64,000 nucleotides of DNA from contig NZ_CP048437.1 of assembly GCF_010509575.1 (NCBI RefSeq), positions 248,001-312,000 on the forward strand, in the 5' to 3' direction. Below the pieces are notes generated by a model that saw nothing but the letters and a program-made list of their open reading frames with translations, had not been told where the DNA came from and ran no database searches. The translations under genes and the position numbers were made by a program. Positions 1 to 12,590 of this stretch are shown in pieces (positions within the stretch are counted from its first letter, which is position 1; every line of letters begins with the position of its first letter). Source of the DNA: Faecalibacterium duncaniae (GTDB taxonomy: Bacteria > Bacillota > Clostridia > Oscillospirales > Ruminococcaceae).

Positions 1-957
<957 letters not shown>

Positions 958-960
958 ACC

Positions 961-1359
961 ATGACGACCTTTCATCTGACGGTGGTCACGCCGGACGGCT
1001 GTGCCTTTGACGGTCAGGCGGAACGGGTGGTCTGCCGTGCCATCGACGGCGACCTTGCCATTCTGGCAAAGCATGGTGATTACTGCACCGCGCTGGGTAT
1101 GGGCGAAGCCCATATTGTGGACGCGGACGGCCAGCGCCGCCGCGCCGCCTGCATGGGCGGGATGCTCACCGTGCTGAATGGGGATGTCCATCTGGTCGCT
1201 ACCACCTGGGAGTGGGCCGAGGAGATCGACCAGGCCCGCGCCGAGGCCTCCAAGAAGCGCGCCGAAGAGATCCTGGCCCGGAAGGACCTGGATGAGCGCG
1301 AATATGAGCTGGCCCAGGCCCGCCTCAAGCGCGCCCTCGTCCGCACCTCTGTCCACTGA
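961..1359 (+). CDS. atpC: F1Fo ATP synthase subunit epsilon
   Basis: This 132-residue protein is the central-stalk subunit that couples rotation to catalysis and can inhibit ATP hydrolysis. It has the usual two parts: an N-terminal beta-sandwich (residues 1-85, with the family-typical VVTPDG start and GDLAILAKHGDY segment) and a C-terminal helical hairpin rich in Ala, Glu and Arg (residues 88-130). It starts directly after atpD and is the last gene of the atp operon. No clear intrinsic terminator follows; the next gene has its own promoter 12 bases downstream. Confidence 0.95.
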   Translation: MTTFHLTVVTPDGCAFDGQAERVVCRAIDGDLAILAKHGDYCTALGMGEAHIVDADGQRRRAACMGGMLTVLNGDVHLVATTWEWAEEIDQARAEASKKRAEEILARKDLDEREYELAQARLKRALVRTSVH

Positions 1360-1370
1360 CCCCGGAGCGC

Positions 1371-1399
1371 TGGACAAATCAGCGCCGCTGTGGTACACT
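1371..1399 (+). promoter_or_regulatory. sigma-A promoter of the MATE gene
   Basis: TGGACA (1371-1376), a 17-base spacer and TACACT (1394-1399) with an extended -10 TG at 1391-1392. The predicted start is near 1406, leaving a leader of about 100 bases. The leader holds a C-rich/G-rich pair (GGACCCCCCTGAAACCGGGG) that could fold, but it matches no riboswitch class I know. Confidence 0.65.
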
Positions 1400-1505
1400 G
1401 GCATCAGAAAAATCAAATCAACAAAGGCTCCTTTGGAGTGCTGCAAACAGGGACCCCCCTGAAACCGGGGTTGCGTGCTTGCGGGCATTCTGAAGGAGCT
1501 TTTTG

Positions 1506-2864
1506 ATGCAAAGGAGGATGTGCGTGAAGAAAAATCTGGATATGACAGAGGGAAAGCCGATCTCCCTGCTGTGGGCGTTTACCTTTCCTACATTGATGGG
1601 CAACCTGCTGAATCAGGTCTACTCCATCACCGACAGCATCGTGGTGGGGCGGTATCTCGGACAGACTGCCCTTGCGGCGGTGGGCAGCACCATGCCGGTG
1701 ATCCTGCTGCTGGCAGCCCTGATGATCGGCATCAATGTGGGCGTGGGGATCATCATCAGCCGGTACTTTGGACAGAAGAACGAGGAACTGATGCGGAGGG
1801 CCTTTGTGAACAGCCTGTATCTGGGGCTGTTCCTGTCGGCAGGGATGATGGTGATGGGCCTGACCTTCTCCGGTACCATCCTGCGGTGGATGGGGACCCC
1901 GGAGGGCCCCCTGCAGGAAGCCACCGCTTATCTGGAGATCAGTTTCATCACCATGATCTGCCCCTTGATGTATTATTTGTTTTCCAGTGCATTCCGGGGG
2001 TTGGGAGACAGCCAGACAGCGCTGTACTGCCTGATCGTCTCTGTCCTGAGCAATATTGGCCTGGACGTGCTGTTTGTGGCTGTGTTCCGCTGGGGCGTGG
2101 CCGGGTCTGCCTGGGCCACGGCACTGGCACAGGCCCTGTCGGCGGTGGTGGCGGCGGTGCTGCTGTTCCACAAATATCCCATGATGCGGATGCGGCGGCA
2201 GGACCTCCGGCTCCATGGAAAGCTGCTGCGGCAGATCACGGTGCTGGCCATTCCCATTGCGGTGCAGTCTGTCTTCAACAATCTGGGCAATCTGGTGGCA
2301 CAGAGTGCTGTCAATCTGTTCGGCGAGGCCACCATGGCGGCCTACACTGCCGCCAGCCGCATCGGAACGCTGGCCCTGATGCCGGTGGAGACCATCGGTT
2401 CCTCCCTCAGCGTCTATGCCTCCCAGAACCACGGAGCCGGCAAGCCGCAGCGCATCCGGCAAGGGGTACGGGCCTCCCTGCAGCTGTCTCTGGTGGTCAG
2501 CACCGTGCTGGGAGTGTTTCTGCTGCTCTGCGGCCGCCAGATGACGGGGCTGTTCCTCGCAGAACCGTCTGCGGAGATCCTGACTGTGGTGCAGCGGTTT
2601 CTGCTGATCACGGCGGTGCCGGGGATCCTGGCCGGTGTGATGCAGGTGTATCAGCAGGTGCTCCGCGGCGTTGACAGGGCAAATCAGGCACTGATGGGCG
2701 GCGTGATGCAGCTCATTACAAAAATTGCGGTGGTGGCTGTGGGCGCATGGGGAATGTGGAATCTGGATGTGGTCTGGCTTGGCTGGCCCGCCTCCTTTGT
2801 GGCCGGAACTGTGATCCCGTACTTCTGCTTTCAGAAGATCGTGCGGGAAATAGAAACAGAATAA
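1506..2864 (+). CDS. MATE family efflux transporter
   Basis: This is a multidrug and toxin extrusion type antiporter with 12 predicted membrane segments, likely driven by sodium or protons. The family start pattern is visible (LDMTEGKPISLLWAFTFP, then the region with the DSIVVGRYLG motif), and the second half repeats the fold from about residue 230 (AIPIAVQSVFNNLGNLV). Two starts are plausible: ATG 1506, 7 bases after AAGGAG, or GTG 1524, 6 bases after the stronger AAAGGAGG. The shorter form agrees better with family N-termini. The substrate cannot be predicted. It ends convergently with aroD over a shared terminator. Confidence 0.9.
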   Translation: MQRRMCVKKNLDMTEGKPISLLWAFTFPTLMGNLLNQVYSITDSIVVGRYLGQTALAAVGSTMPVILLLAALMIGINVGVGIIISRYFGQKNEELMRRAFVNSLYLGLFLSAGMMVMGLTFSGTILRWMGTPEGPLQEATAYLEISFITMICPLMYYLFSSAFRGLGDSQTALYCLIVSVLSNIGLDVLFVAVFRWGVAGSAWATALAQALSAVVAAVLLFHKYPMMRMRRQDLRLHGKLLRQITVLAIPIAVQSVFNNLGNLVAQSAVNLFGEATMAAYTAASRIGTLALMPVETIGSSLSVYASQNHGAGKPQRIRQGVRASLQLSLVVSTVLGVFLLLCGRQMTGLFLAEPSAEILTVVQRFLLITAVPGILAGVMQVYQQVLRGVDRANQALMGGVMQLITKIAVVAVGAWGMWNLDVVWLGWPASFVAGTVIPYFCFQKIVREIETE

Positions 2865-2871
2865 AACAGAA

Positions 2872-2908
2872 AGCGCCCCCGGAAAGCAAATCGCTCTCCG
2901 GGGGCGCT
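2872..2908. terminator. bidirectional intrinsic terminator between MATE and aroD
   Basis: An 11-base stem, AGCGCCCCCGG pairing with CCGGGGGCGCT, around a 15-base loop. It lies between two converging genes, so it can end both transcripts. No long T-run follows on either side. Confidence 0.7.
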
Positions 2909-2921
2909 GTGTATTGATAGA

Positions 2922-3680
2922 TCAGTTGAGCTGCAGGCTGTCCAGCACAGCGTTGACCACATCCAGCCCCACCTGACCGGGGGCGCTGGCTGTGCCGGGA
3001 TTGGCAAAGGTCATGGCAGAGCCAAAGGCTTCGCCGCAAAGGCGGCTCACGGCTCCCAGTGGGCCCATGCTCATGGTGATGACGGGCGTTTCGGGGTGGT
3101 GGTCGGTCATCTCGGCGGTGGCGGCCAGCAGCTCCAGCACATCGGCACGGCTCTGGGGCATCACGGCCAGCTTGGGCAGATCGGCCCCCGCCTGATGCAT
3201 GGCCACCATCCGGGAGACAAGCTCGGCTTTGGGCGGGGTCTTGTGGAAGTCGTGGCTGGAGCACACGACCTTGACCCCGGCGGTGTGTGCGTCCTGAACC
3301 AGTGCAGGAAGGTCTGTGCCTGCGGTGAAGAACTCGATATCGATGAGGTCAGCGCAATCGGTATCCAGAACCGTGCGGAGAAAACGGAGGTATCCCTCAT
3401 GGCTGACCGGTATGCTGCCGCCCTCTTCCTTCGTGCGCAGGGTCACAAGCAGCAGCTTCTCCTTTAAGAGGACCCGCAGCTTTGCCAGGCAACGCACCAC
3501 TGCCCCGGGGTCAGCGGCTGCATCAAACAGATCGACACGCCATTCCACACAATCGGCGCACAGTGTGGAAAACGCAGCGGCCTTTTCCAGGATCGCAGCT
3601 TCGGTGCGTTCTACAATGGGCAGAATGACTTTGGGGCGGCCTTCGCCGATACGGCAGCCACGGACAGGAACACAGGACAT
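2922..3680 (-). CDS. aroD: type I 3-dehydroquinate dehydratase
   Basis: This enzyme dehydrates 3-dehydroquinate to 3-dehydroshikimate, step 3 of the shikimate pathway, through a Schiff base. Its 252 residues match the type I family in length. Visible active-site motifs in order: EWRVD (substrate Glu and Asp), SSHDFHKTP (general base His), KLAVMP (Schiff-base Lys), MSMGPLGAVSR (substrate Arg) and SAPGQ (Gln). No other aro gene is next to it. The start ATG is preceded by AAAGGAGAA. It is transcribed toward the MATE gene and away from the rrn operon. Confidence 0.95.
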   Translation of the reverse strand: MSCVPVRGCRIGEGRPKVILPIVERTEAAILEKAAAFSTLCADCVEWRVDLFDAAADPGAVVRCLAKLRVLLKEKLLLVTLRTKEEGGSIPVSHEGYLRFLRTVLDTDCADLIDIEFFTAGTDLPALVQDAHTAGVKVVCSSHDFHKTPPKAELVSRMVAMHQAGADLPKLAVMPQSRADVLELLAATAEMTDHHPETPVITMSMGPLGAVSRLCGEAFGSAMTFANPGTASAPGQVGLDVVNAVLDSLQLN

Positions 3681-3848
3681 GGCGCTTCTCCTTTATATTA
3701 AAGTATAGCTATATCATACAGGATACGGGATGACTCCATGATACGTTCTGCCCGCCGCATTGTCAAGAAAGGAGCAAGCATTGTTTATAGGGAGAACAGA
3801 GGAATTTTATCCCCTGCAAAGAATTTGGAAAAAAGATGTCAAAAAGTG

Positions 3849-3877
3849 TTGACAGAAGGGCGGGGATGTGGTATTAT
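3849..3877 (+). promoter_or_regulatory. rrn operon promoter P1
   Basis: TTGACA (3849-3854), a 17-base spacer and TATTAT (3872-3877). It is the upstream member of a tandem pair before 16S. The roughly 165 bases between aroD and this promoter show no convincing gene. Confidence 0.8.
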
Positions 3878-4008
3878 ACTTGAGCGCCAAGGGCCGCCGG
3901 AAAGAATGACTTCTGAAAGCGGCAGAAGCAAAGCGAAAGAACCAATATGGATACGTTGAAAAACGAACCACAAGTTCAGTAAAATCGAAAAGCTTCTGAA
4001 AAAAGTGC

Positions 4009-4037
4009 TTGACAAAAAATCACTTCTGTGGTAAAAT
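4009..4037 (+). promoter_or_regulatory. rrn operon promoter P2
   Basis: TTGACA (4009-4014), a 17-base spacer and TAAAAT (4032-4037). It is the proximal member of the tandem rRNA promoters, about 190 bases upstream of mature 16S. Confidence 0.8.
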
Positions 4038-4072
4038 AATCAAGTCGTCAGCCGCTAAGGCTGAGGCGCACA

Positions 4073-4096
4073 GGACCTTGAAAATTGAACAATATC
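4073..4096 (+). other. 16S rRNA processing stem, 5' strand
   Basis: This 24-base leader segment (starting GGACCTTGAAAATTG) is complementary, with a few mismatches, to 5818-5840 in the spacer after 16S. The pair would close a long stem around 16S for RNase III-type processing. The same CCTTGAAAAYTGAA motif recurs in the 23S stem. Confidence 0.65.
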
Positions 4097-4231
4097 GAAA
4101 AACTTGTAACGGAACCTATTTTCGTGTTGGAAAAACACGTTAAACAATTCCAAACAAAGTAATTCACACAGGACGCAAGCGATTGCGTGCTGAGCGAAGA
4201 AGATTTAACACTTTTTAAGTGATAAATATCA

Positions 4232-5750
<1,519 letters not shown>

Positions 5751-5817
5751 TCAGGCAGATGGAAGAACATCGAAGATGGTCGGCCATCTGGAACAGGTGA
5801 CAGATACAAGCAGAGTA

Positions 5818-5840
5818 GATATTGTTCGATTTTGAGGGCC
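5818..5840 (+). other. 16S rRNA processing stem, 3' strand
   Basis: GATATTGTTCGATTTTGAGG and the bases that follow pair with 4073-4096. The 16S-23S spacer (5744-6012) contains no tRNA-like sequence; besides this strand it holds only the 5' strand of the 23S stem. Confidence 0.6.
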
Positions 5841-5864
5841 CTGAAAAGGACACTCAAAGACGTA

Positions 5865-5888
5865 CCTTGAAAACTGAATAATAACTGC
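5865..5888 (+). other. 23S rRNA processing stem, 5' strand
   Basis: CCTTGAAAACTGAATAATAA and the four bases after it are complementary to 8885-8908 with only about two mismatches over 24 bases. This defines the stem that loops out pre-23S. Confidence 0.7.
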
Positions 5889-6012
5889 GAAACAAAGATT
5901 ATAGTAAGTTCTTTTAAGAAATATTGCAATTTCAAAAGGAAGGGTAACATAATCTTCGTTGGCAAAAGAGAGAATCAAGAGGATACCAAATGTTCTGAAA
6001 GAACGTTTGAAA

Positions 6013-8846
<2,834 letters not shown>

Positions 8847-8884
8847 CAATTCGCTTGAATTCTCAAGTCAATGACAAAATGTTA

Positions 8885-8908
8885 GCAGTGATTATTCAGT
8901 TTTGAAGG
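8885..8908 (+). other. 23S rRNA processing stem, 3' strand
   Basis: GCAGTGATTATTCAGTTTTG and the next four bases pair with 5865-5888. The remaining 23S-5S spacer is unusually long (about 218 bases) and also carries an inverted pair, CAATCCAGC...GCTGGATTG (8970-9010). Confidence 0.7.
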
Positions 8909-9021
8909 CACGTCCTTCATCGCAAGACAGCATAGAGAGTCTTGGAAAACAGCATCTGTTGCGAAACGCAATCCAGCTGTTGTTGCCAACGATTTTAAAA
9001 GCTGGATTGCAGTAAAAACAC

Positions 9022-9050
9022 TGGACAAAGTAGAGCAGAAATGTTATACT
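9022..9050 (+). promoter_or_regulatory. sigma-A promoter directly upstream of 5S rRNA
   Basis: TGGACA (9022-9027), a 17-base spacer and TATACT (9045-9050) with extended -10 TG at 9042-9043. The predicted start (about 9057) is within 10 bases of the 5S 5' end, so 5S could be transcribed independently of 16S and 23S. Confidence 0.6.
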
Positions 9051-9064
9051 GAACCAGTCATATT

Positions 9065-9182
<118 letters not shown>

Positions 9183-9188
9183 TAAATG

Positions 9189-9226
9189 AAACCCCTGAGG
9201 AAGAAATTCCTTGGGGGTTTGTTTTT
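9189..9226 (+). terminator. rrn operon terminator
   Basis: AAACCCC...GGGGGTTT with an inner GGAA/TTCC stem, followed by GTTTTTG. It ends the rrn operon. Confidence 0.85.
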
Positions 9227-9307
9227 GTTGTGCGTGTGCCTTTCCGTTAAAATAGCCTGAAAAAATCCCATGAATTTGTGAGTATCTACAAACCTCGCCC
9301 AGACCTC

Positions 9308-9336
9308 TTGATTTTTTATAGGGGGGGGTATGATAA
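9308..9336 (+). promoter_or_regulatory. candidate phase-variable promoter of the surface protein gene
   Basis: TTGATT (9308-9313) and TATGAT (9329-9334) are separated by only 15 bases, of which 8 are an uninterrupted G run (9321-9328). Gain of two G would give the optimal 17-base spacer. The assignment of -35 and -10 is by eye. Confidence 0.4.
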
Positions 9337-9373
9337 GGTACGAAAAGCACCTTGTCAGCAAAACAGAAAGATC

Positions 9374-9441
9374 AGCAAACCAGTCGGAAGGCTGTGACGC
9401 AAGGCGGAAGGCCCAGTATGGGCCGTCAGCTGCACTTTGCT
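9374..9441 (+). promoter_or_regulatory. cyclic dinucleotide riboswitch, c-di-GMP-I (GEMM) type
   Basis: The segment follows the GEMM-I layout: P1 strand AGCAAA, hairpin CCAGTC-GGAA-GGCTGTG with a GNRA loop, the core GACGCAAGGC (consensus GACGCAAAGC), a second stem GGCCC-AGTAT-GGGCC, then CAGCTG and the P1 return TTTGCT. P1 closes perfectly (AGCAAA 9374-9379 with TTTGCT 9436-9441). By hand alignment to the V. cholerae Vc2 aptamer, the base equivalent to ligand-contacting G20 is A, and the base opposite is U rather than C, a variation associated with altered ligand choice such as 3',3'-cGAMP. It lies upstream of an adhesin-like gene, a typical target. A terminator sits between aptamer and gene. 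Confidence 0.6.
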
Positions 9442-9620
9442 CTGTGCAACCCTCTTCGACTATGCGGAAATGTGCCAGCGCCCCCAAAGGGCAGCCGGTG
9501 CGGGGTTATGGAGAAGTGTATGGGAGTAGCTTTTCCGGGAACCACGATCGCCTTGCCCTTGAGAAGCGGCAGACTAAAGCATAGATAGAGAGGGCAAGCA
9601 CTCCCTAAAGTACAAAACGC

Positions 9621-9668
9621 AAAGCGTTGTACCAGCCATTTGGCTGGTGCGGCGCTTTTCCTTTTTGT
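9621..9668 (+). terminator. terminator between riboswitch and surface protein gene (expression platform candidate)
   Basis: The stem AAAGCG...ACCAGCC-ATTT-GGCTGGT...CGCTTT is followed by TCCTTTTTG. It is placed so that read-through into the gene starting at 9726 would depend on leader folding. Between aptamer and terminator, CTTGCCCT (9552) and AGGGCAAG (9591) form a further perfect inverted pair. Confidence 0.6.
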
Positions 9669-9725
9669 CCAGGCGCTTTCCATAGAGAAACTGGGAGTAT
9701 GTATGACTGACAAAGGAGGATTTTT

Positions 9726-12383
9726 ATGAAAAAACGGCTCATCAGCCTCTTACTGGCGTTCAGTATGATGCTGACATTCCTGCCTGCGGGGGCAGTGTCG
9801 GCATTTGCGGAGGAGAACATTGATTCGAGCAAGGGAACATTGATTCCAAATAACTTCACCGGTAGTGTGTACACCATTGCGGAAGATAATACAACCTATC
9901 AGATGAGAGGAGATTATAACTTCCCTATCGAAATCACTGCTAAAGGCGTAACAATCAATATCGTCGGAAATATTACTTATGGATTTGACAGTTACCATGA
10001 TGAGAGCTGGGGCTTTTCCTATTTGATTGGTGTGAAATCTACAGGTGGCGTAACAATCAATAATTATGCTAACTATAACGTCACTACGAGCAAGAGCGAC
10101 TATGGTTTTGTGGCAACATGGGGAAACGGAACAGCTGCTGGAAGTGCCATTATCAATGGTGGACGCTATACTACACTTAACCAAGAACCGTTTTGGAACA
10201 GTCAGGGTGAGATGACGCTGACTAATGTTACTGCGGAATGCCAGAATGACCTTGCAGTAACAAACCGTGCGGGAACGATGATTATTGACGGAGGAAGCTA
10301 CAAAAGTATCAATAGTACGGCAATCTATAATAACAGAGGCGGAGAGATGACCATTAAGGGGAAGCCTGAAGTGGTAGCGCAGAATGGTGTGGCTCTCTGT
10401 AGCGCAAGTGGTGTTGTAACAGTTGAAGGTGGTAGCTTCAGTGGTGGCAATGGAAGCTACTCCGACACGTACTGGACGAGTGCAGAGTCTGCAGTTTGCA
10501 ACTGGAAAAACAGTAAGATGACGATTACAGGTGGCACTTTTACAGGAACAGATCCTGCAGATGCAATTGTGAATAATGGAGAAATGCACATTGCGAATGC
10601 AACGGTTGATGCTAAGAATGGAAGTGCGCTGAAAAATCAATATTTGAGCGGTGGAAAGTATTCGGCAAGTACGGAAATTATTAGTGGAACATTTAAAGAT
10701 AGCGCTAAGGGTATCGATCTGCAGAGCGGCAGTGTTGTCCTGAAGAATGCAGAATTCAGCGGCAATAGAGCGGATATCTATCTGAACACTGGCAAGCAGA
10801 TCACGATTGAAGAGACTTTCAATCACAATGCCACCGTTGCCTGCGCTGACCCCGGCGATGGCCGTCAGCTGACGACAGCCACCACGGGAGAGTATCCGAA
10901 GAATCTGAACCTGACGAGTGCGAATGAGGATTATCTGGTAGGCTACAAAAAGACCGCGGATGGCAAGGAATATCGCTGCCTTTCCAAGAAAGTCGGCGTG
11001 ACCATCAACGGTCTGAAGGGTGAGATCAAAGCAGAAGACCCGGCAGAGTTTACCGTGACCCTTACCCATGAGAACAGCACCGGTACCGGTATCCTGACCT
11101 TTGGCGACAAGAACAGCGAGATCGAGTATAAGGACAAAAACGGCGAGTACAAGCCCATGCCGGAAGGCGGCCTGCCCATTGATCTGGGCGATGTAAAGGA
11201 ACCATATGCGTTCCACATTACCCCCAAAAATGCCGGCGAGCAGACGCTGACCGCAGCTGTGGTGCGGGATGCTGTAAAGCTGGGCACGGCGGAAGAGGGC
11301 TTTACTGTTACAGGTCGTGTCCACACCGCTGTGACCATTGAGGGCCTGGAGAACGCCGTCATCAAGGAAGGCGAAAGCAAGGACTTTACCGTAAAGGTTA
11401 CCCCCAATGATGATGCCAAGCTGGGTGAGGCATTCATCGACTTTGGCGATAAGAACAGCGAAATCGAGTATCTGGATGACAACGGCGCGTATCAGCCCAT
11501 GCCGGAAGGCGGCCTGCCCATTGATCTGAGCGATGTAAAAGAACAATATGCGTTCCGCATTGCTCCCAAGGAGACCGGCAAGCAGACCCTGACCGCTGCT
11601 GTCAAGAAGGGTGAGAATGAGCTGGCAAAGGACGAAAAGGACTTTGTTGGGTCTGAAATGCCCATCCTGACTTTGAAGGACGGCGTTATCACCAGCGTAA
11701 CAGTGCCCGGCAAGAATGGTGCTGACCCCGAGGATATCACCGAGATCGTTAAAAAGAATGCCAACGAGGACGGTTCCTTTCATGTCCCCGAGGGTGCAAC
11801 GGTGAGTGTTGCATTTGATAAGGATGCTTTTGCAGACAGCGGTCTGAAATTTGGCCACTGGGATATCACCGGCCTGGATGATCCGAACGCTTATCAGGAT
11901 AAGGAAAGCTTTGCCTTTGAGATGCCTGCAAAGGCCGTGACCCTGAAAGCCATGACACAGGATGCATCCATTGAAGATGACGAGCCCGATATCGTTGGCC
12001 CCATCGTGATCGGCACTACTGTTGTTGTCGGCGGTGCAGTGCTGGGCTATCAGGCCTATTCTCTGGGCGCTGAATTTGCAGGCAAGCTGATGGCTCTGCC
12101 CTACTTCCCCAGCAACCGCAGCGCCCTTGCCATGATGCTGTGGGAGGATGCAGGCAAACCCATGCCCGAATCCGAACTGCTCTACCCCGATGTAGGGCAG
12201 GAAGAGCGGGATATGGACCTGCAGCACGCCGCCCGCTGGGCCATGGAAAACGAGCTTATCCCTGACCTGAACGATGAGGGCACGGCTCCGGAAGAGATGA
12301 AATTCTATCCCGACAACGCCGTAAGCAAGATCGATGTGCTGAATGCATGGCAGAAAGCACAGGAGCTCAAGCAGAATGCCTGA
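9726..12383 (+). CDS. large secreted surface protein with beta-helix-like and duplicated domains
   Basis: This is an 885-residue protein I do not recognise as a named family. A Sec signal peptide is clear (MKKRLISLLLAFSMM, cleavage near AFA-EE, residue 29). Residues 35-370 contain many short NGG/GGxF turns (IINGGRYTT, IIDGGSYKS, TITGGTFTG) like right-handed parallel beta-helix adhesins. Residues 415-535 and 536-645 are two copies of one domain that share FGDKNSEIEY and PMPEGGLPIDL. A beta-rich region follows, then a hydrophobic segment (VGPIVIGTTVVVGGAVLG), and the last 90 residues (YPDV, AARWAMENELIPD, FYPDNAVSKIDVLNAW) resemble an S-layer homology domain. It has a good ribosome site (AAAGGAGG). 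The N-terminal half is richer in A and T than the rest. It is probably cell-wall attached. Confidence 0.75.
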   Translation: MKKRLISLLLAFSMMLTFLPAGAVSAFAEENIDSSKGTLIPNNFTGSVYTIAEDNTTYQMRGDYNFPIEITAKGVTINIVGNITYGFDSYHDESWGFSYLIGVKSTGGVTINNYANYNVTTSKSDYGFVATWGNGTAAGSAIINGGRYTTLNQEPFWNSQGEMTLTNVTAECQNDLAVTNRAGTMIIDGGSYKSINSTAIYNNRGGEMTIKGKPEVVAQNGVALCSASGVVTVEGGSFSGGNGSYSDTYWTSAESAVCNWKNSKMTITGGTFTGTDPADAIVNNGEMHIANATVDAKNGSALKNQYLSGGKYSASTEIISGTFKDSAKGIDLQSGSVVLKNAEFSGNRADIYLNTGKQITIEETFNHNATVACADPGDGRQLTTATTGEYPKNLNLTSANEDYLVGYKKTADGKEYRCLSKKVGVTINGLKGEIKAEDPAEFTVTLTHENSTGTGILTFGDKNSEIEYKDKNGEYKPMPEGGLPIDLGDVKEPYAFHITPKNAGEQTLTAAVVRDAVKLGTAEEGFTVTGRVHTAVTIEGLENAVIKEGESKDFTVKVTPNDDAKLGEAFIDFGDKNSEIEYLDDNGAYQPMPEGGLPIDLSDVKEQYAFRIAPKETGKQTLTAAVKKGENELAKDEKDFVGSEMPILTLKDGVITSVTVPGKNGADPEDITEIVKKNANEDGSFHVPEGATVSVAFDKDAFADSGLKFGHWDITGLDDPNAYQDKESFAFEMPAKAVTLKAMTQDASIEDDEPDIVGPIVIGTTVVVGGAVLGYQAYSLGAEFAGKLMALPYFPSNRSALAMMLWEDAGKPMPESELLYPDVGQEERDMDLQHAARWAMENELIPDLNDEGTAPEEMKFYPDNAVSKIDVLNAWQKAQELKQNA

Positions 12384-12450
12384 GCAGCCCTAAACCAACC
12401 CCCACTTGGCCTGTAAACCGCAATGCGGGCTGAGTGTTCCAAAATTCCCA

Positions 12451-12517
12451 AAGTACAGAAGCGCTTCATCCTCTCCCGGATGAGGCGCTTCTGTGCTTTC
12501 CGGAACTTTTTTTCCCG
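12451..12517 (+). terminator. terminator after the surface protein gene
   Basis: A long stem, AAGTACAGAAGCGCTTCATC pairing with GATGAGGCGCTTCTGTGCTT around an 8-base loop, then CCGGAACTTTTTTT. Confidence 0.85.
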
Positions 12518-12524
12518 GCACCCC

Positions 12525-12553
12525 TTGCATCCCGCCCGCCGGTGCGGTATGCT
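12525..12553 (+). promoter_or_regulatory. sigma-A promoter of the SNF2/NlpC operon
   Basis: TTGCAT (12525-12530), a 17-base spacer and TATGCT (12548-12553), directly after the terminator and 38 bases before the start codon at 12591. Confidence 0.55.
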
Positions 12554-12590
12554 TAACCAATAGAGCATTGCAGAGGGAGGGAGACCCCGG

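Noticed and set aside
9442..9520. Second tandem GEMM aptamer after the first
   Set aside because: GGGCAGCCGG resembles the 3' part of the class, but the GACGCAAAGC core and hairpin are missing.
9750..12227. Long minus-strand open frame opposite the surface protein
   Set aside because: It lacks a start context and has Cys/His-rich shadow composition; the plus strand has a signal peptide and domain repeats.
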